Shown here piece by piece: positions 1 through 7,598 of a stretch of DNA of 35,543 nucleotides (positions are counted from its first letter, which is position 1; every line of letters begins with the position of its first letter). The notes below the pieces were generated by a model, which was given only the letters and a program-made list of their open reading frames with translations, was not told the origin of the DNA and did not search any database. The stretch covers positions 1 to 35,543 of the forward strand of contig WRMR01000001.1 in the NCBI GenBank assembly GCA_009776995.1, in the 5' to 3' direction. This DNA is from Planctomycetaceae bacterium (GTDB taxonomy: Bacteria > Planctomycetota > Planctomycetia > Pirellulales > Thermoguttaceae). Position numbers and translations under genes: made by a program.

Positions 1-924
1 GCCGTTGGTCAGAAAGATTCGACCGTTGCGGGCATCATTGAAACGCTCCGCGAAAACGGAGCGATGGACTACACGACGGTCGTTGTGGCCGGTGCAAGTA
101 CGGCGGCCCCGTTGCAATACATCGCCCCGTATGCCGGTTGCGCGATGGCCGAGTATTTCATGGCCAAAGGTGAACACGCTTTGGTCGTGTATGACGACCT
201 TTCCAAACAGGCGGTGGCCTATCGCCAGTTGTCACTGCTCATGCGGCGCCCTCCGGGACGCGAAGCCTATCCGGGCGATATTTTTTACTGCCACAGCCGG
301 TTGCTCGAACGTGCGGCGAAACTGTCCGACGACCTCGGCGGCGGGTCGCTGACGGCACTGCCGATTGTTGAAACGCTCGAAGGCGAAGTGTCCGCTTATA
401 TTCCAACGAACGTCATTTCGATCACCGACGGGCAGATTTACCTGCAACCCGACCTGTTCTTTCGCGGGCAGCGGCCGGCCATGAACGTCGGGATTTCGGT
501 CAGCCGCGTGGGCGGTTCGGCGCAGGTGCCCGCGATGAAACAGGTGGCCGGCGGATTGCGGCTCGACCTGGCGGCGTTCCGCGAACTGGAAGCGTTCGCG
601 CAACTCGGTTCCGACCTCGACGCGGCCACGCAGTCCCAGCTCGACCGCGGCTACCGCATGAACGAACTGCTCAAACAGGGACTCTGCAAGCCGATGCACG
701 TCACCGACCAGATTCTGGTCATTTACGCCGGGACACGCGGGTTCCTCGACAACATCGACATCCCGCAAATCGGCAAGTGGGAAGTGGAATTCCTCGATCA
801 CGTCCACACGGAAAAACGTGACCTGTGGAACGCCATCACCGACGGCAAAAAATTGACCGATGACCTGAAATCCCAGGTGGAAGAGGCACTCACGGCGTTT
901 AACCAACGGTTTATTAAAGGTTAA
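1..924 (+). CDS. atpA: F1 ATP synthase subunit alpha, 5'-truncated by the window edge
   Basis: This is the C-terminal 307 residues of the alpha subunit of the F1 catalytic head, which forms the alpha3beta3 ring of the F-type ATP synthase. The frame is open from base 1, so the gene starts upstream. Family sequence is clear: it opens with AVGQKDSTVAGIIETL, followed by MDYTTVVVAGAS, the APYAGCAMAEYF stretch, VYDDLSKQAVAYRQ, the RRPPGREAYPGD loop and SVSRVGGSAQ with the alpha-subunit arginine region. The C-terminal helical domain ends normally at a TAA. The missing part would hold the beta-barrel and the P-loop. It is followed by a repeat-rich gap and a small membrane-protein gene before atpG, so the usual tight alpha-gamma spacing is lost. 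Identification is certain; the original length cannot be seen. Confidence 0.98.
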   Translation, partial: AVGQKDSTVAGIIETLRENGAMDYTTVVVAGASTAAPLQYIAPYAGCAMAEYFMAKGEHALVVYDDLSKQAVAYRQLSLLMRRPPGREAYPGDIFYCHSRLLERAAKLSDDLGGGSLTALPIVETLEGEVSAYIPTNVISITDGQIYLQPDLFFRGQRPAMNVGISVSRVGGSAQVPAMKQVAGGLRLDLAAFRELEAFAQLGSDLDAATQSQLDRGYRMNELLKQGLCKPMHVTDQILVIYAGTRGFLDNIDIPQIGKWEVEFLDHVHTEKRDLWNAITDGKKLTDDLKSQVEEALTAFNQRFIKG

Positions 925-969
925 TCATCATTTTTATTCACCACGAAGGAATGGTTCTGAAAAGAGCAA

Positions 970-1096
970 GAGGGGTTGTCCTGAAAGGACAAAATGTCTA
1001 TAACCCCCGGTTTAAACCGGGGGGAGTGGCAAGAAAAATACCATAATAGCCCCAACGGGGCGCAACAGAGCCGAGCCGGTCATGCCCCGTTGGGCC
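970..1096. repeat. Composite intergenic hairpin repeat (three adjacent palindromes)
   Basis: Three inverted-repeat elements follow each other. TGTCC-TGAAA-GGACA lies at 977-991. A perfect 20-bp palindrome with centre TTTAAA and CCCCCGG/CCGGGGG arms lies at 1004-1023. GCCCC-AAC-GGGGC at 1049-1061 is matched as an inverted copy by GCCCCGTTGGGCC at 1084-1096. Composite elements of this look (a GGACA hairpin plus CCGGGG and CCCCGTTGGGG stems) are frequent between genes in PVC and Bacteroidetes genomes. That comparison is from memory, not from a search. It sits between atpA and a small membrane-protein gene and could act as a transcript-processing or attenuation structure. Confidence 0.7.
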
Positions 1097-1135
1097 AAAT
1101 TCAATATCCATAACATTCCAGCAATCCCCAAAACC

Positions 1136-1375
1136 ATGTCCACGCAACAAACAACGGAACTTCGTCCCGGTTATGGGTTTGCTGTCACTTCACTCACATT
1201 GGGAATTTTATGTTTGTTGATCCTGGGGTGGGGATTTAGCATACCTGGAATTGCGTTCGGCGTTTTATCCCTCAAGACACAAGGACGTGATATCGGTATT
1301 GCCGGATTGATCCTTTGTATTATTGCGACGATCTACCGGGTTGCCCAAACATTGGTGATTTACAACATCATTTGA
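1136..1375 (+). CDS. Small two-helix membrane protein (DUF4190-like)
   Basis: This is a 79-residue protein starting MSTQQTTELRPGYGFAV. Two hydrophobic segments (about residues 14-42 and 52-75) are separated by a short loop with SLKTQGRDIG. A first helix ending PGIAFGVLSL, then a polar loop and a second helix of GIAGLILCIIATIY type, resembles DUF4190-type small membrane proteins; no enzymatic motif is visible. The frame is open further upstream to an ATG at 1082, but that extension lies inside the palindromic repeat and reads as non-protein-like sequence, so ATG 1136 is preferred. It ends 14 bp before atpG and may be cotranscribed with it. The function is unknown. Confidence 0.6.
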   Translation: MSTQQTTELRPGYGFAVTSLTLGILCLLILGWGFSIPGIAFGVLSLKTQGRDIGIAGLILCIIATIYRVAQTLVIYNII

Positions 1376-1389
1376 CGTAATGGAGAACA

Positions 1390-2397
1390 ATGGCAAAAGC
1401 ACGAGCACTTGACAGGCGTCGCAAGTCGATACGCAGTACGCGGAAGATCACGCGGACGATGGAGCTGGTGGCCACGGCGCAGTTTCGCCGGGCGATGGAC
1501 CGCGCGGTGGCGGCCAGTTCCTATACGAAGCGGATCGTTTCGCTGGTGAACGATCTCGCTCACGCAGGCGTGACCGTAACGCACCCGTTGCTGGAAGAGC
1601 GGCCGGAAATCAAAAATGTTGCCCTGCTCGTGCTGACGGCCAATCGCGGGATGTGCGGCGGGTACAACGCGAACATGATTCGCCTGTCGATGGCGCGCTG
1701 GAAGGAACTGCAAGCGGAATTCGGCGACGGCGCAACGCTCGAACTTTCCGGCAAGCGCGGGATTTCCGCCTTCCATTTTCGTGGAATCCAGCCGGATCGC
1801 AGCTACACCCAATTTGAACACAAGCCGACCTACGACGAGGTGGACGAACTGGCGTCGCGTTATATTGAGGAATATTACCACAACAGGATCGATCGGCTCG
1901 AAATCATTTACACGAAATTCATTTCGATGAGCAAGCAGGAAGCCGTTCGCGAAACGCTGCTTCCGATGACCGAACTGGTCTCGGAGGATGACGTACTCAA
2001 CGTGATGGTACAGGAAACGGCGATTCCCGATGACATTAAGAAGTCGGAAGCGGAATTACGGAAGGAAGCGATGATCCGTGCCGCGCAGGCCAAACTGGCC
2101 AAGTCCCGCAGTGCGACCACCCGTCGGGGCGGCGAAATCCCCTTTGAGTTTTACCCTTCGGCGCAAAGCGTTATGGAGGAAATCGTACCCAGTGCGTTTC
2201 GAATCAAGCTGTTCAAGTGTTTTCTCGACGCGGGCGTCAATGAACAGATTTCCCGCATGGTCGCGATGAAAGCGGCCACGGAAAACGCGGACAAGATCAT
2301 CAGTGCGTTGAGTACGGCATACAACCGTGCCCGGCAAGGCCAAATCACCAACGAGATCATCGAGGTCACGAGTGGTTTTGAGGCGTTGGGCGGATAG
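1390..2397 (+). CDS. atpG: F1 ATP synthase subunit gamma with a long linker insertion
   Basis: This is the central rotor stalk of the F1 ATPase, 335 residues against roughly 290 in most bacteria. The N-terminal helix (RRKSIRSTRKITRTMELVA, residues 11-29) and the C-terminal helix (MVAMKAATENADKII followed by YNRARQGQITNEIIE) form the coiled-coil shaft. The Rossmann-like middle contains LTANRGMCGGYN (82-93). The extra length lies at about 197-250, between the end of the Rossmann domain (LLPM) and FEFYPSAQS. This stretch is charged and helix-like (KKSEAELRKEAMIRAAQAK), where E. coli gamma has only a short linker. The ATG at 1390 follows GGAG at 1382-1385. It keeps the classical position after atpA, but atpD is more than 6 kb downstream. 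Confidence 0.97.
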   Translation: MAKARALDRRRKSIRSTRKITRTMELVATAQFRRAMDRAVAASSYTKRIVSLVNDLAHAGVTVTHPLLEERPEIKNVALLVLTANRGMCGGYNANMIRLSMARWKELQAEFGDGATLELSGKRGISAFHFRGIQPDRSYTQFEHKPTYDEVDELASRYIEEYYHNRIDRLEIIYTKFISMSKQEAVRETLLPMTELVSEDDVLNVMVQETAIPDDIKKSEAELRKEAMIRAAQAKLAKSRSATTRRGGEIPFEFYPSAQSVMEEIVPSAFRIKLFKCFLDAGVNEQISRMVAMKAATENADKIISALSTAYNRARQGQITNEIIEVTSGFEALGG

Positions 2398-2527
2398 AAC
2401 AAGCGCAGAGTGCAAAGTTCAAAATTCAGAATGCTGTGATTTTATATTCTCCACTCTGAATTTCATTCGTGTTTTTTGCAACAAAAAAAAATTCAATTCA
2501 CCCCCCTTTTTTTGAGACTATAACCCA
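2398..2527. other. atpG-hppA intergenic region with inverted repeat and T-run
   Basis: AAATTCAGA (2422-2430) and TCTGAATTT (2455-2463) form a perfect 9-bp inverted repeat, followed by GTGTTTTTTGC (about 2469-2479). This fits a weak, AT-rich intrinsic terminator for atpG. The left arm lies in GCAGAGTGC...TTCAGAATGC-type sequence, a degenerate relative of the GCAGAAT heptamers around 14.9 and 15.4 kb. A run of A and then C/T precedes hppA. No convincing promoter or Shine-Dalgarno sequence is visible. Confidence 0.4.
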
Positions 2528-5302
2528 ATGAAACACACAAACCCAATGAAACACACAAAACTTCTTTTAACGCTATTTACGGTCGTCCTTTTTGCGGCGG
2601 CAGCCTGGATTGTCGCGCAACAGGTACTGGCACAGAGTCTGGGTCTGGACACGGGAGGAGCGGCAAGCGTTGCCGTGACTTCCGATGAAGACGGCATTCA
2701 GGCGGCAGCCCCAACCGCTGTTCCCGTTGCTGCCAAAGGCGGTTCCGAATTCAAGTTTACCGTCTTTTGGCTTTTCGCACTCGGCTGTTCGGTTGCCGCG
2801 CTTTATTACGCCTTTAAGTTTTATAAGGAAATGAAAGCGGCTGACCCCGGTACGCAAAAAATGATCGACATTGCCGCCGCTGTTCAAAAAGGTGCCTACG
2901 CCTACTTGAAACAGCAGTACAAGGTGGTGGCGATCTTTTTTGCCGTTATGTTCGTATTCTTTGGTTTCCTGTCCTGGTATCTGCGTGTTCAAAGCGACAT
3001 TGTCCCGATCGCCTTTCTGACCGGCGGGTTCTTCTCCGGTCTGGCAGGGTTCTTCGGCATGAAGACCGCCACTTGGGCCTCGAACCGAACCGCCGCTGCC
3101 GCACAAAAATCACTGAACCAGGGGTTGCAAGTCGCATTCCGCAGCGGTGCGGTCATGGGCTTGACCGTCGTGGGACTTGGCCTGCTCGACATCGTACTTT
3201 GGTTTGGAATCCTTTACTGGCTCTTCCCGATCCTGGCAGGCAAGCCGATGGACCTGATCGACATTACCGTGACGATGCTCTGTTTTGGCATGGGAGCTTC
3301 GTCGCAAGCCTTGTTTGCACGTGTCGGCGGCGGTATCTTCACCAAAGCCGCCGACGTTGGCGCCGACTTGGTGGGTAAAGTCGAAGCCGGAATTCCGGAA
3401 GACGACGAACGTAACCCCGCCACCATCGCGGACAATGTCGGCGACAATGTCGGTGACGTTGCCGGGATGGGTGCCGACCTTTACGAGTCGTATTGCGGTT
3501 CGATCCTCGCAACCTGTGCTCTCGGCGCCGCAGCGTTTTCCGGGTCTTCCCTTCCGATGCCGGATGGAGTTTCCGCCCATATCATGCAATTGAACGCCCT
3601 GTTCCTGCCGCTCGTCCTTGCCGCCGTTGGGATTCTCCTTTCGATCGCGGGCGTCTTCCTCGTCAAAACGGAAGAAAGTGCCACGCAGGGAACGTTGCTC
3701 AAGGCTCTCGGACGCGGAACGAACATTTCCAGCATCGCCATAGGAATTCTCGCACTGATTCTCTCCCCCATTCTGTTGCCGGGTTACGGGGGCGTTGGTT
3801 TCAGTGTTGTTTTTGGTTTGCTCGCAGGTGTGTTGATCGGAAAATGGACGGAATACTCGACCAGTGACGAATACCAACCGACCAAAGATTTGGCGAAACA
3901 GGCGGAAACCGGTCCGGCCACGGTCATTATCGGCGGGATTGCCGATGGGATGATGAGTGTTTGGTGTCCGGTTGTCATTGTCGGAATTGCCACGTTGCTG
4001 GCATTTGGCTGTGCGGCCAAAGGCAATTTTGCAGACGTGACCTACTTCTCAATCGGCCTGTATGGAATCGGGATCGCCGCTGTTGGAATGCTCAGTACGC
4101 TTGGCATCACGCTTGCCACCGATGCTTACGGTCCGATTGCCGACAACGCTGGCGGAAACGCCGAAATGTCCGGCCTTGACCCGGAAGTCCGCAAACGAAC
4201 CGACGCGCTCGACTCGCTCGGCAATACCACCGCCGCAACCGGCAAGGGGTTTGCCATCGGTTCCGCCGCGTTGACCGCGCTGGCTCTCCTGGCCGCTTAC
4301 GTCGAGGAAGTCCGTGTCGGCTTCAACCGTTGGGCTGATTCCGCCATGACGCAAATCATCGACAAAGATAAAGAAGGAGTGAAGGAAGGGTTCTATAAAT
4401 TGAACAATTCCTTTATTGTTCAAATCCAAAAGGCCGACAATACCGCAACCCAGGCGAAAATTCACAACGGTTACAAAATTGTTCCCTTCCTCCTGCTTCC
4501 CGGTCAACTTCCTGCGGAAGCCCAAGTTGTGTGGGATGAATTGATTGTGGGTAAGAATCCCGTTTTGATTCCCGCCGAAGGTGCGTTGGACATCACCGAC
4601 CTGCCCGCCGTTTACATGCCGAGCGGCGATATGCAGGAAGCGGCAAAATTCACAGCCGCGCATGGCGATTTGATTCACGTCAAGTGGGCCGGCATGAAAG
4701 ATTGGATGCACTATTATTCCTGCGACCTGATGAACCCGAAAGTCATCGTCGGAGTGTTCCTCGGTGCGATGGCCGTATTCCTCTTTGCCGCCATGACGAT
4801 GAAGGCCGTTGGCCGGGCCGCATTCGGCATGGTCGAAGAAGTGCGGCGCCAGTTCCGTGAAAAGCCAGGCATCATGGATCGTACCGAAAAACCGGACTAC
4901 GAAGAGCCTGTCCGCATCAGTACTACGGCGGCCCAGAAAGAAATGATACTCCCGTCGATCCTCGGTCTGATTCTGCCGCTGGGCGTCGGTTTCTTTCTTG
5001 GCGTCGGCGGAGTAATTGGCCTGCTCATTGGAACATTGACTTGCGGTTTCTGTGTTGCGGTCTTCATGGCCAACGCGGGCGGAACCTGGGACAATGCGAA
5101 AAAATACATCGAAGCGGGCAACCTCGGCGGCAAGCGCAGTGAATCCCACAAGGCCGCCGTCGTTGGTGACACAGTTGGCGACCCGTTCAAGGACACCAGC
5201 GGTCCGAGCTTGAATATTTTGATCAAGCTGATGAATATGGTCAGTGTTGTTGCAGCAGGACTCATTGTCCGCTACAGCCTTGAAGCGATGGGCTGGTTTT
5301 AA
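2528..5302 (+). CDS. hppA: Membrane-bound ion-translocating pyrophosphatase, K+-dependent type, with a ~135-residue insertion
   Basis: This integral membrane pump couples pyrophosphate hydrolysis to H+ and/or Na+ export. It has 924 residues against about 660-770 in typical family members. Seen: the catalytic loop DVGADLVGKVE (276-286), the repeated acidic motif DNVGDNVGD (302-310), GNTTAATGKG (565-574), the second acidic region with AVVGDTVGDPFKDTSGPS, and many hydrophobic segments. Alanine rather than lysine after GNTT is the K+-dependent signature, a class that includes Na+ pumps; the ion cannot be decided here. Extra parts are an N-terminal hydrophobic, signal-like segment with a polar linker (about 1-70) and a polar insertion at about 597-735, between the helix after GNTT and MNPKVIVG. 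The start is ambiguous because the first codons are tandemly duplicated (MKHTNPMKHTK); ATG 2546 is the alternative. Its place inside the F1 cluster suggests a shared role in ion-gradient upkeep. Confidence 0.95.
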   Translation: MKHTNPMKHTKLLLTLFTVVLFAAAAWIVAQQVLAQSLGLDTGGAASVAVTSDEDGIQAAAPTAVPVAAKGGSEFKFTVFWLFALGCSVAALYYAFKFYKEMKAADPGTQKMIDIAAAVQKGAYAYLKQQYKVVAIFFAVMFVFFGFLSWYLRVQSDIVPIAFLTGGFFSGLAGFFGMKTATWASNRTAAAAQKSLNQGLQVAFRSGAVMGLTVVGLGLLDIVLWFGILYWLFPILAGKPMDLIDITVTMLCFGMGASSQALFARVGGGIFTKAADVGADLVGKVEAGIPEDDERNPATIADNVGDNVGDVAGMGADLYESYCGSILATCALGAAAFSGSSLPMPDGVSAHIMQLNALFLPLVLAAVGILLSIAGVFLVKTEESATQGTLLKALGRGTNISSIAIGILALILSPILLPGYGGVGFSVVFGLLAGVLIGKWTEYSTSDEYQPTKDLAKQAETGPATVIIGGIADGMMSVWCPVVIVGIATLLAFGCAAKGNFADVTYFSIGLYGIGIAAVGMLSTLGITLATDAYGPIADNAGGNAEMSGLDPEVRKRTDALDSLGNTTAATGKGFAIGSAALTALALLAAYVEEVRVGFNRWADSAMTQIIDKDKEGVKEGFYKLNNSFIVQIQKADNTATQAKIHNGYKIVPFLLLPGQLPAEAQVVWDELIVGKNPVLIPAEGALDITDLPAVYMPSGDMQEAAKFTAAHGDLIHVKWAGMKDWMHYYSCDLMNPKVIVGVFLGAMAVFLFAAMTMKAVGRAAFGMVEEVRRQFREKPGIMDRTEKPDYEEPVRISTTAAQKEMILPSILGLILPLGVGFFLGVGGVIGLLIGTLTCGFCVAVFMANAGGTWDNAKKYIEAGNLGGKRSESHKAAVVGDTVGDPFKDTSGPSLNILIKLMNMVSVVAAGLIVRYSLEAMGWF

Positions 5303-5316
5303 TTTGGCAAAGGCAG

Positions 5317-5337
5317 GGCGGTCACGTCGTGACCGCC
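5317..5337. terminator. Perfect 10-bp hairpin downstream of hppA
   Basis: GGCGGTCACG, a single T, then CGTGACCGCC form a perfect inverted repeat 14 bp after the hppA stop. There is no T-tract, so it is either a transcript-stabilising hairpin or a REP-like element. The same hairpin recurs at 7290-7310, where it likewise follows a stop codon and precedes an antitoxin gene. Confidence 0.5.
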
Positions 5338-5370
5338 ACATGTTTATGGGTCACTGAATGGAGAGTAAAA

Positions 5371-5626
5371 ATGGCAACAGCGGAATTGAGTGACACGCAA
5401 CTGTTAAAGGACGCCATCGCGATGCGGCTTGCCGGCATTGATGACCGGGTTTTTTTTGAATGCTCTTTTGACGCTGGCCGACAGATTCCACAAACCAAAA
5501 CCTCTGACTGCGGAACAGTGGGAGGACTTTGAAATCGGACGACAGCAAATCGCAACAGGAAAGACGATTTCACACGAAGAGGTCATGAAAGAATGAGACG
5601 CATTATACCCCAATGACGAAGATTGA
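5371..5626 (+). pseudogene. Antitoxin pseudogene (copy 1)
   Basis: The first 26 codons (MATAELSDTQLLKDAIAMRL onward) match the intact antitoxin at 7344. A run of eight T at 5450-5457 then replaces a seven-base AATTTTT in the intact copy, a +1 frameshift. In the restored frame the homology continues, but a TGA at 5594-5596 replaces a leucine codon, cutting about ten residues from the end. Both lesions are seen directly by comparing the two copies. The ribosome-binding site GGAGAG is unchanged. Confidence 0.85.
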
Positions 5627-5896
5627 GTGGACTTTCCGTGCCGAAAGACAACTGGACGAATATACTGAAGTTTTACACCCGTCGGAACGGTTCGTCGGGT
5701 TACAGTAAACGTCACAAGAAAGAGTTTTGGAAAGTTGTTCGACTCATTCGTGTCAATCCGCATCTCGGCGAAACGGTGCCGGGATATGACAACCGAAGGA
5801 GGACGGTTGTTGGCAATTTTGTTTTGGCCTATGAACTTGCGAAAGATGTCGTTTACATCCCACTCCATCCGGGACGGCAGACGCGACGATGAGTAA
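5613..5896 (+). pseudogene. RelE/ParE-family toxin pseudogene (copy 1)
   Basis: The reading starts MTKIEWTFRAERQLDE and is then shifted by one base near 5661 relative to copy 2 (GAATATACTG against GAAATCCTG). In the restored frame it reads KFYTRRNGSSGYSKRHKKEF, then VVRLIRVNPHLGETV and RRTVVGNFVLAYEL, the usual RelE/ParE fold order of helices and strands. A second shift before 5870 hides the conserved end, which still reads SIRDGRRDDE in another frame to the stop at 5894-5896. The start overlaps the antitoxin end by 14 bp, as in type II operons. It is probably inactive. Confidence 0.8.
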
Positions 5897-5958
5897 AGCA
5901 TCGAAATGACATGTTTATACCGAAGCCGGTTGAAAAAACCCGACAATGTGACTCGGGA

Positions 5959-5985
5959 GTCCGTTTTCTCAAAGGGTAAACGGAC
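5959..5985. terminator. Hairpin upstream of the GH172-type gene
   Basis: GTCCGTTT and AAACGGAC form an 8-bp inverted repeat around an 11-nt loop in the gap between the decayed toxin and the secreted GH172-type gene. It may end transcription from the toxin-antitoxin unit. No T-tract follows. Confidence 0.3.
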
Positions 5986-6052
5986 GCGCTTACCGGAATT
6001 TACAATTGGCGATAGTATAACCCTTGAATGATAACATACAGGAGAGATTGCC

Positions 6053-7267
6053 ATGAAACGAAATTTGACAATGCTTGTTTTGGTTGCGGTTCTTTGTGCC
6101 GTGAGTGGAATAACCGTGTTTGCCCAGCCTGTCGGACAGGGAGGTCAGCGGTTTCAACCGCGTTTTAACGGGCTTGCGGTTGACCAGACGAATCTGCATT
6201 TGCTCTCCGACGCGGTGACACGTTCGATTTCCCCGGAGAATTTCACCGGCGAAAAAGGAAAAGCGGCCATGGCAAAGGAAGAAGGTTCCGCTTGGAACGC
6301 CGCCCGTGACCTGGGGCAAGGCTGGAAGGTATCGCCCTACGTGCGCATTCCCGCCAACTCGACCTTTACCCTGGCCGAAATCGAAGGCAGCGGTGCCATT
6401 CAACAAATCTGGCTGACGCCCGCCCCGCTCAACAAGACGCGGAACATGATCCTCCGGTTTTACTGGGATGACGAGGAAACGCCGTCCGTCGAAGTGCCGC
6501 TTGGCGACTTTTTCGCCTGCGGCTGGCAGGAGTATTGCCAGAACAACTCGCTTATGGTCAACGTCAATCCCGGCAGTGCGTTCAACTGCTATTGGACGAT
6601 GCCCTTCCGCGAAAAAGCGAAAGTGACCATCGAAAACCTCGACGACAACCAGATCACGATTTATTACCAGATCAATTACGTACTGGGCGATGTACCGGAC
6701 AATGCCGCGTATTTTCACGCCCAGTTCCGCCGCGTCAATCCCCTCAAGGCGAAAGACGTTGTGACGCTTGTTGATGGCATCAGGGGCAAGGGGCATTATG
6801 TCGGCACCTACATGGCTTGGGAAGTGTTCAGTCCGGGCTGGTGGGGCGAAGGCGAAATCAAGTTTTACATGGACGGTGACAAGGAATTTCCGACCATCGC
6901 CGGGACGGGCACGGAAGATTATTTTTGCGGTTCCTACAATTTTGATCGCGGTGGGTTTTATCGCGAATTCAGTACGCCCTACGCCGGTTTGGTGCAGGTG
7001 TTGCCGCGCGACACAAAAGCCTACATCCCCGGTCAGCGTTTCGGGCTTTACCGCTGGCACATCACCGACCCGGTGCGCTTCGAGCAGGATTTGAAGGTCA
7101 CGATGCAGGCACTCGGCTGGCAGGACGGCGGACGTTATCTGCCGCTGGAAGACGATATTTCCAGCACGGTGTTCTGGTATCAGACCGAACCGCACGCCCC
7201 GTTCCCGAAACTGCCCTCGAAAGAGGAATTGCAGATCAAACCGCTCGAACTCAGACCGGTGAATTAA
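6053..7267 (+). CDS. Secreted DUF2961 / GH172-family protein
   Basis: This 404-residue protein has a signal peptide (MKRNLTMLVLVAVLCAVSG, cleavage likely near residue 24, VFA|Q). The rest matches the DUF2961 family, now classed as GH172, whose characterised members act on fructofuranosides or arabinofuranosides. Family-like stretches seen: SGAIQQIWLTP (113-123), RFYWDDEETPSVEVPLGDFF (135-154), SFNCY-type core near 176-180, WWGEGEIKFYMDGD (263-276) and GTGTEDYF (284-291). Acidic residues in GEGE and GTGTED lie where the family's catalytic glutamates are reported; the assignment is by recollection of the family. AGGAGAG at 6042-6048 supports ATG 6053. It lies between two copies of a duplicated toxin-antitoxin unit, so it may have arrived or been trapped there. 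It is presumably periplasmic; the substrate is unknown. Confidence 0.88.
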   Translation: MKRNLTMLVLVAVLCAVSGITVFAQPVGQGGQRFQPRFNGLAVDQTNLHLLSDAVTRSISPENFTGEKGKAAMAKEEGSAWNAARDLGQGWKVSPYVRIPANSTFTLAEIEGSGAIQQIWLTPAPLNKTRNMILRFYWDDEETPSVEVPLGDFFACGWQEYCQNNSLMVNVNPGSAFNCYWTMPFREKAKVTIENLDDNQITIYYQINYVLGDVPDNAAYFHAQFRRVNPLKAKDVVTLVDGIRGKGHYVGTYMAWEVFSPGWWGEGEIKFYMDGDKEFPTIAGTGTEDYFCGSYNFDRGGFYREFSTPYAGLVQVLPRDTKAYIPGQRFGLYRWHITDPVRFEQDLKVTMQALGWQDGGRYLPLEDDISSTVFWYQTEPHAPFPKLPSKEELQIKPLELRPVN

Positions 7268-7343
7268 CATGACAGCATAACTCAGGCAGGGCGGTCACGG
7301 CGTGACCGCCACATGTTTACGGGTCACTGAATGGAGAGTAAAA

Positions 7344-7598
7344 ATGGCAACAGCAGAATTGAGCGACACCCAACTGTTAAAGGACGCTATCGCGATGCGG
7401 CTTGCCGACATTGACGATCGGGAATTTTTGAATGCTCTTTTGACGCTGGCCGACAGATTCCACAAACCAAAACCTCTGACTGCGGAACAGTGGGAGGACA
7501 TCGAAATCAGCCGACAGCAAATTGCCGCCGGACAGACGATTTCACACGAAGATGTCATGAAAGAATTAGACGCATTATACCCCGATGACGAAAATTGA
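7344..7598 (+). CDS. Type II antitoxin (copy 2, intact)
   Basis: This is an acidic 84-residue protein, MATAELSDTQLLKDAIAMRL to LDALYPDDEN. The GGAGAG at 7333-7338 and the repeated copy at 5371 fix the start at ATG 7344; the longer open frame upstream runs through the hairpin. The middle (LTAEQWEDIEISRQQIAAGQ) followed by TISHEDVMKELD matches the arrangement of small antitoxins partnered with RelE/ParE toxins, where a C-terminal helix binds the toxin. No clear DNA-binding fold is recognisable. The toxin next to it has lost its core, so this may be a solitary antitoxin that could still neutralise related toxins. Family placement is inference from context. Confidence 0.75.
   Translation: MATAELSDTQLLKDAIAMRLADIDDREFLNALLTLADRFHKPKPLTAEQWEDIEISRQQIAAGQTISHEDVMKELDALYPDDEN

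Larger units (their letters stand above)
5311..5896 (+). repeat. Duplicated hairpin plus toxin-antitoxin unit, copy 1 (decayed)
   Basis: From AGGCAGGGCGGTCACG onward this segment matches 7284-7719 almost base for base at its 5' end, through the hairpin, the ribosome-binding site and the antitoxin, and again in the toxin ends. The two copies flank the GH172-type gene as direct repeats. Copy 1 keeps the full toxin length but carries several frame-breaking changes. Copy 2 keeps an intact antitoxin but lacks the toxin core. Confidence 0.85.

Noticed and set aside
1082..1135. N-terminal extension MPRWAKFNIHNIPAIPKT of the small membrane protein
   Set aside because: Its first codons are inside the palindromic repeat, and the sequence from ATG 1136 is a complete small membrane protein.
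3110..3877. 255-codon minus-strand open frame opposite hppA
   Set aside because: It lies opposite the catalytic pyrophosphate-binding region, which is strongly conserved on the plus strand.
4049..5341. 430-codon minus-strand open frame opposite hppA
   Set aside because: It is antisense to conserved membrane-pyrophosphatase sequence and shows no family features; an effect of codon bias on the other strand.
5990..7270. 426-codon minus-strand open frame opposite the GH172-type gene
   Set aside because: The plus strand has a signal peptide, ribosome-binding site and family motifs over the same bases; the minus frame has none.
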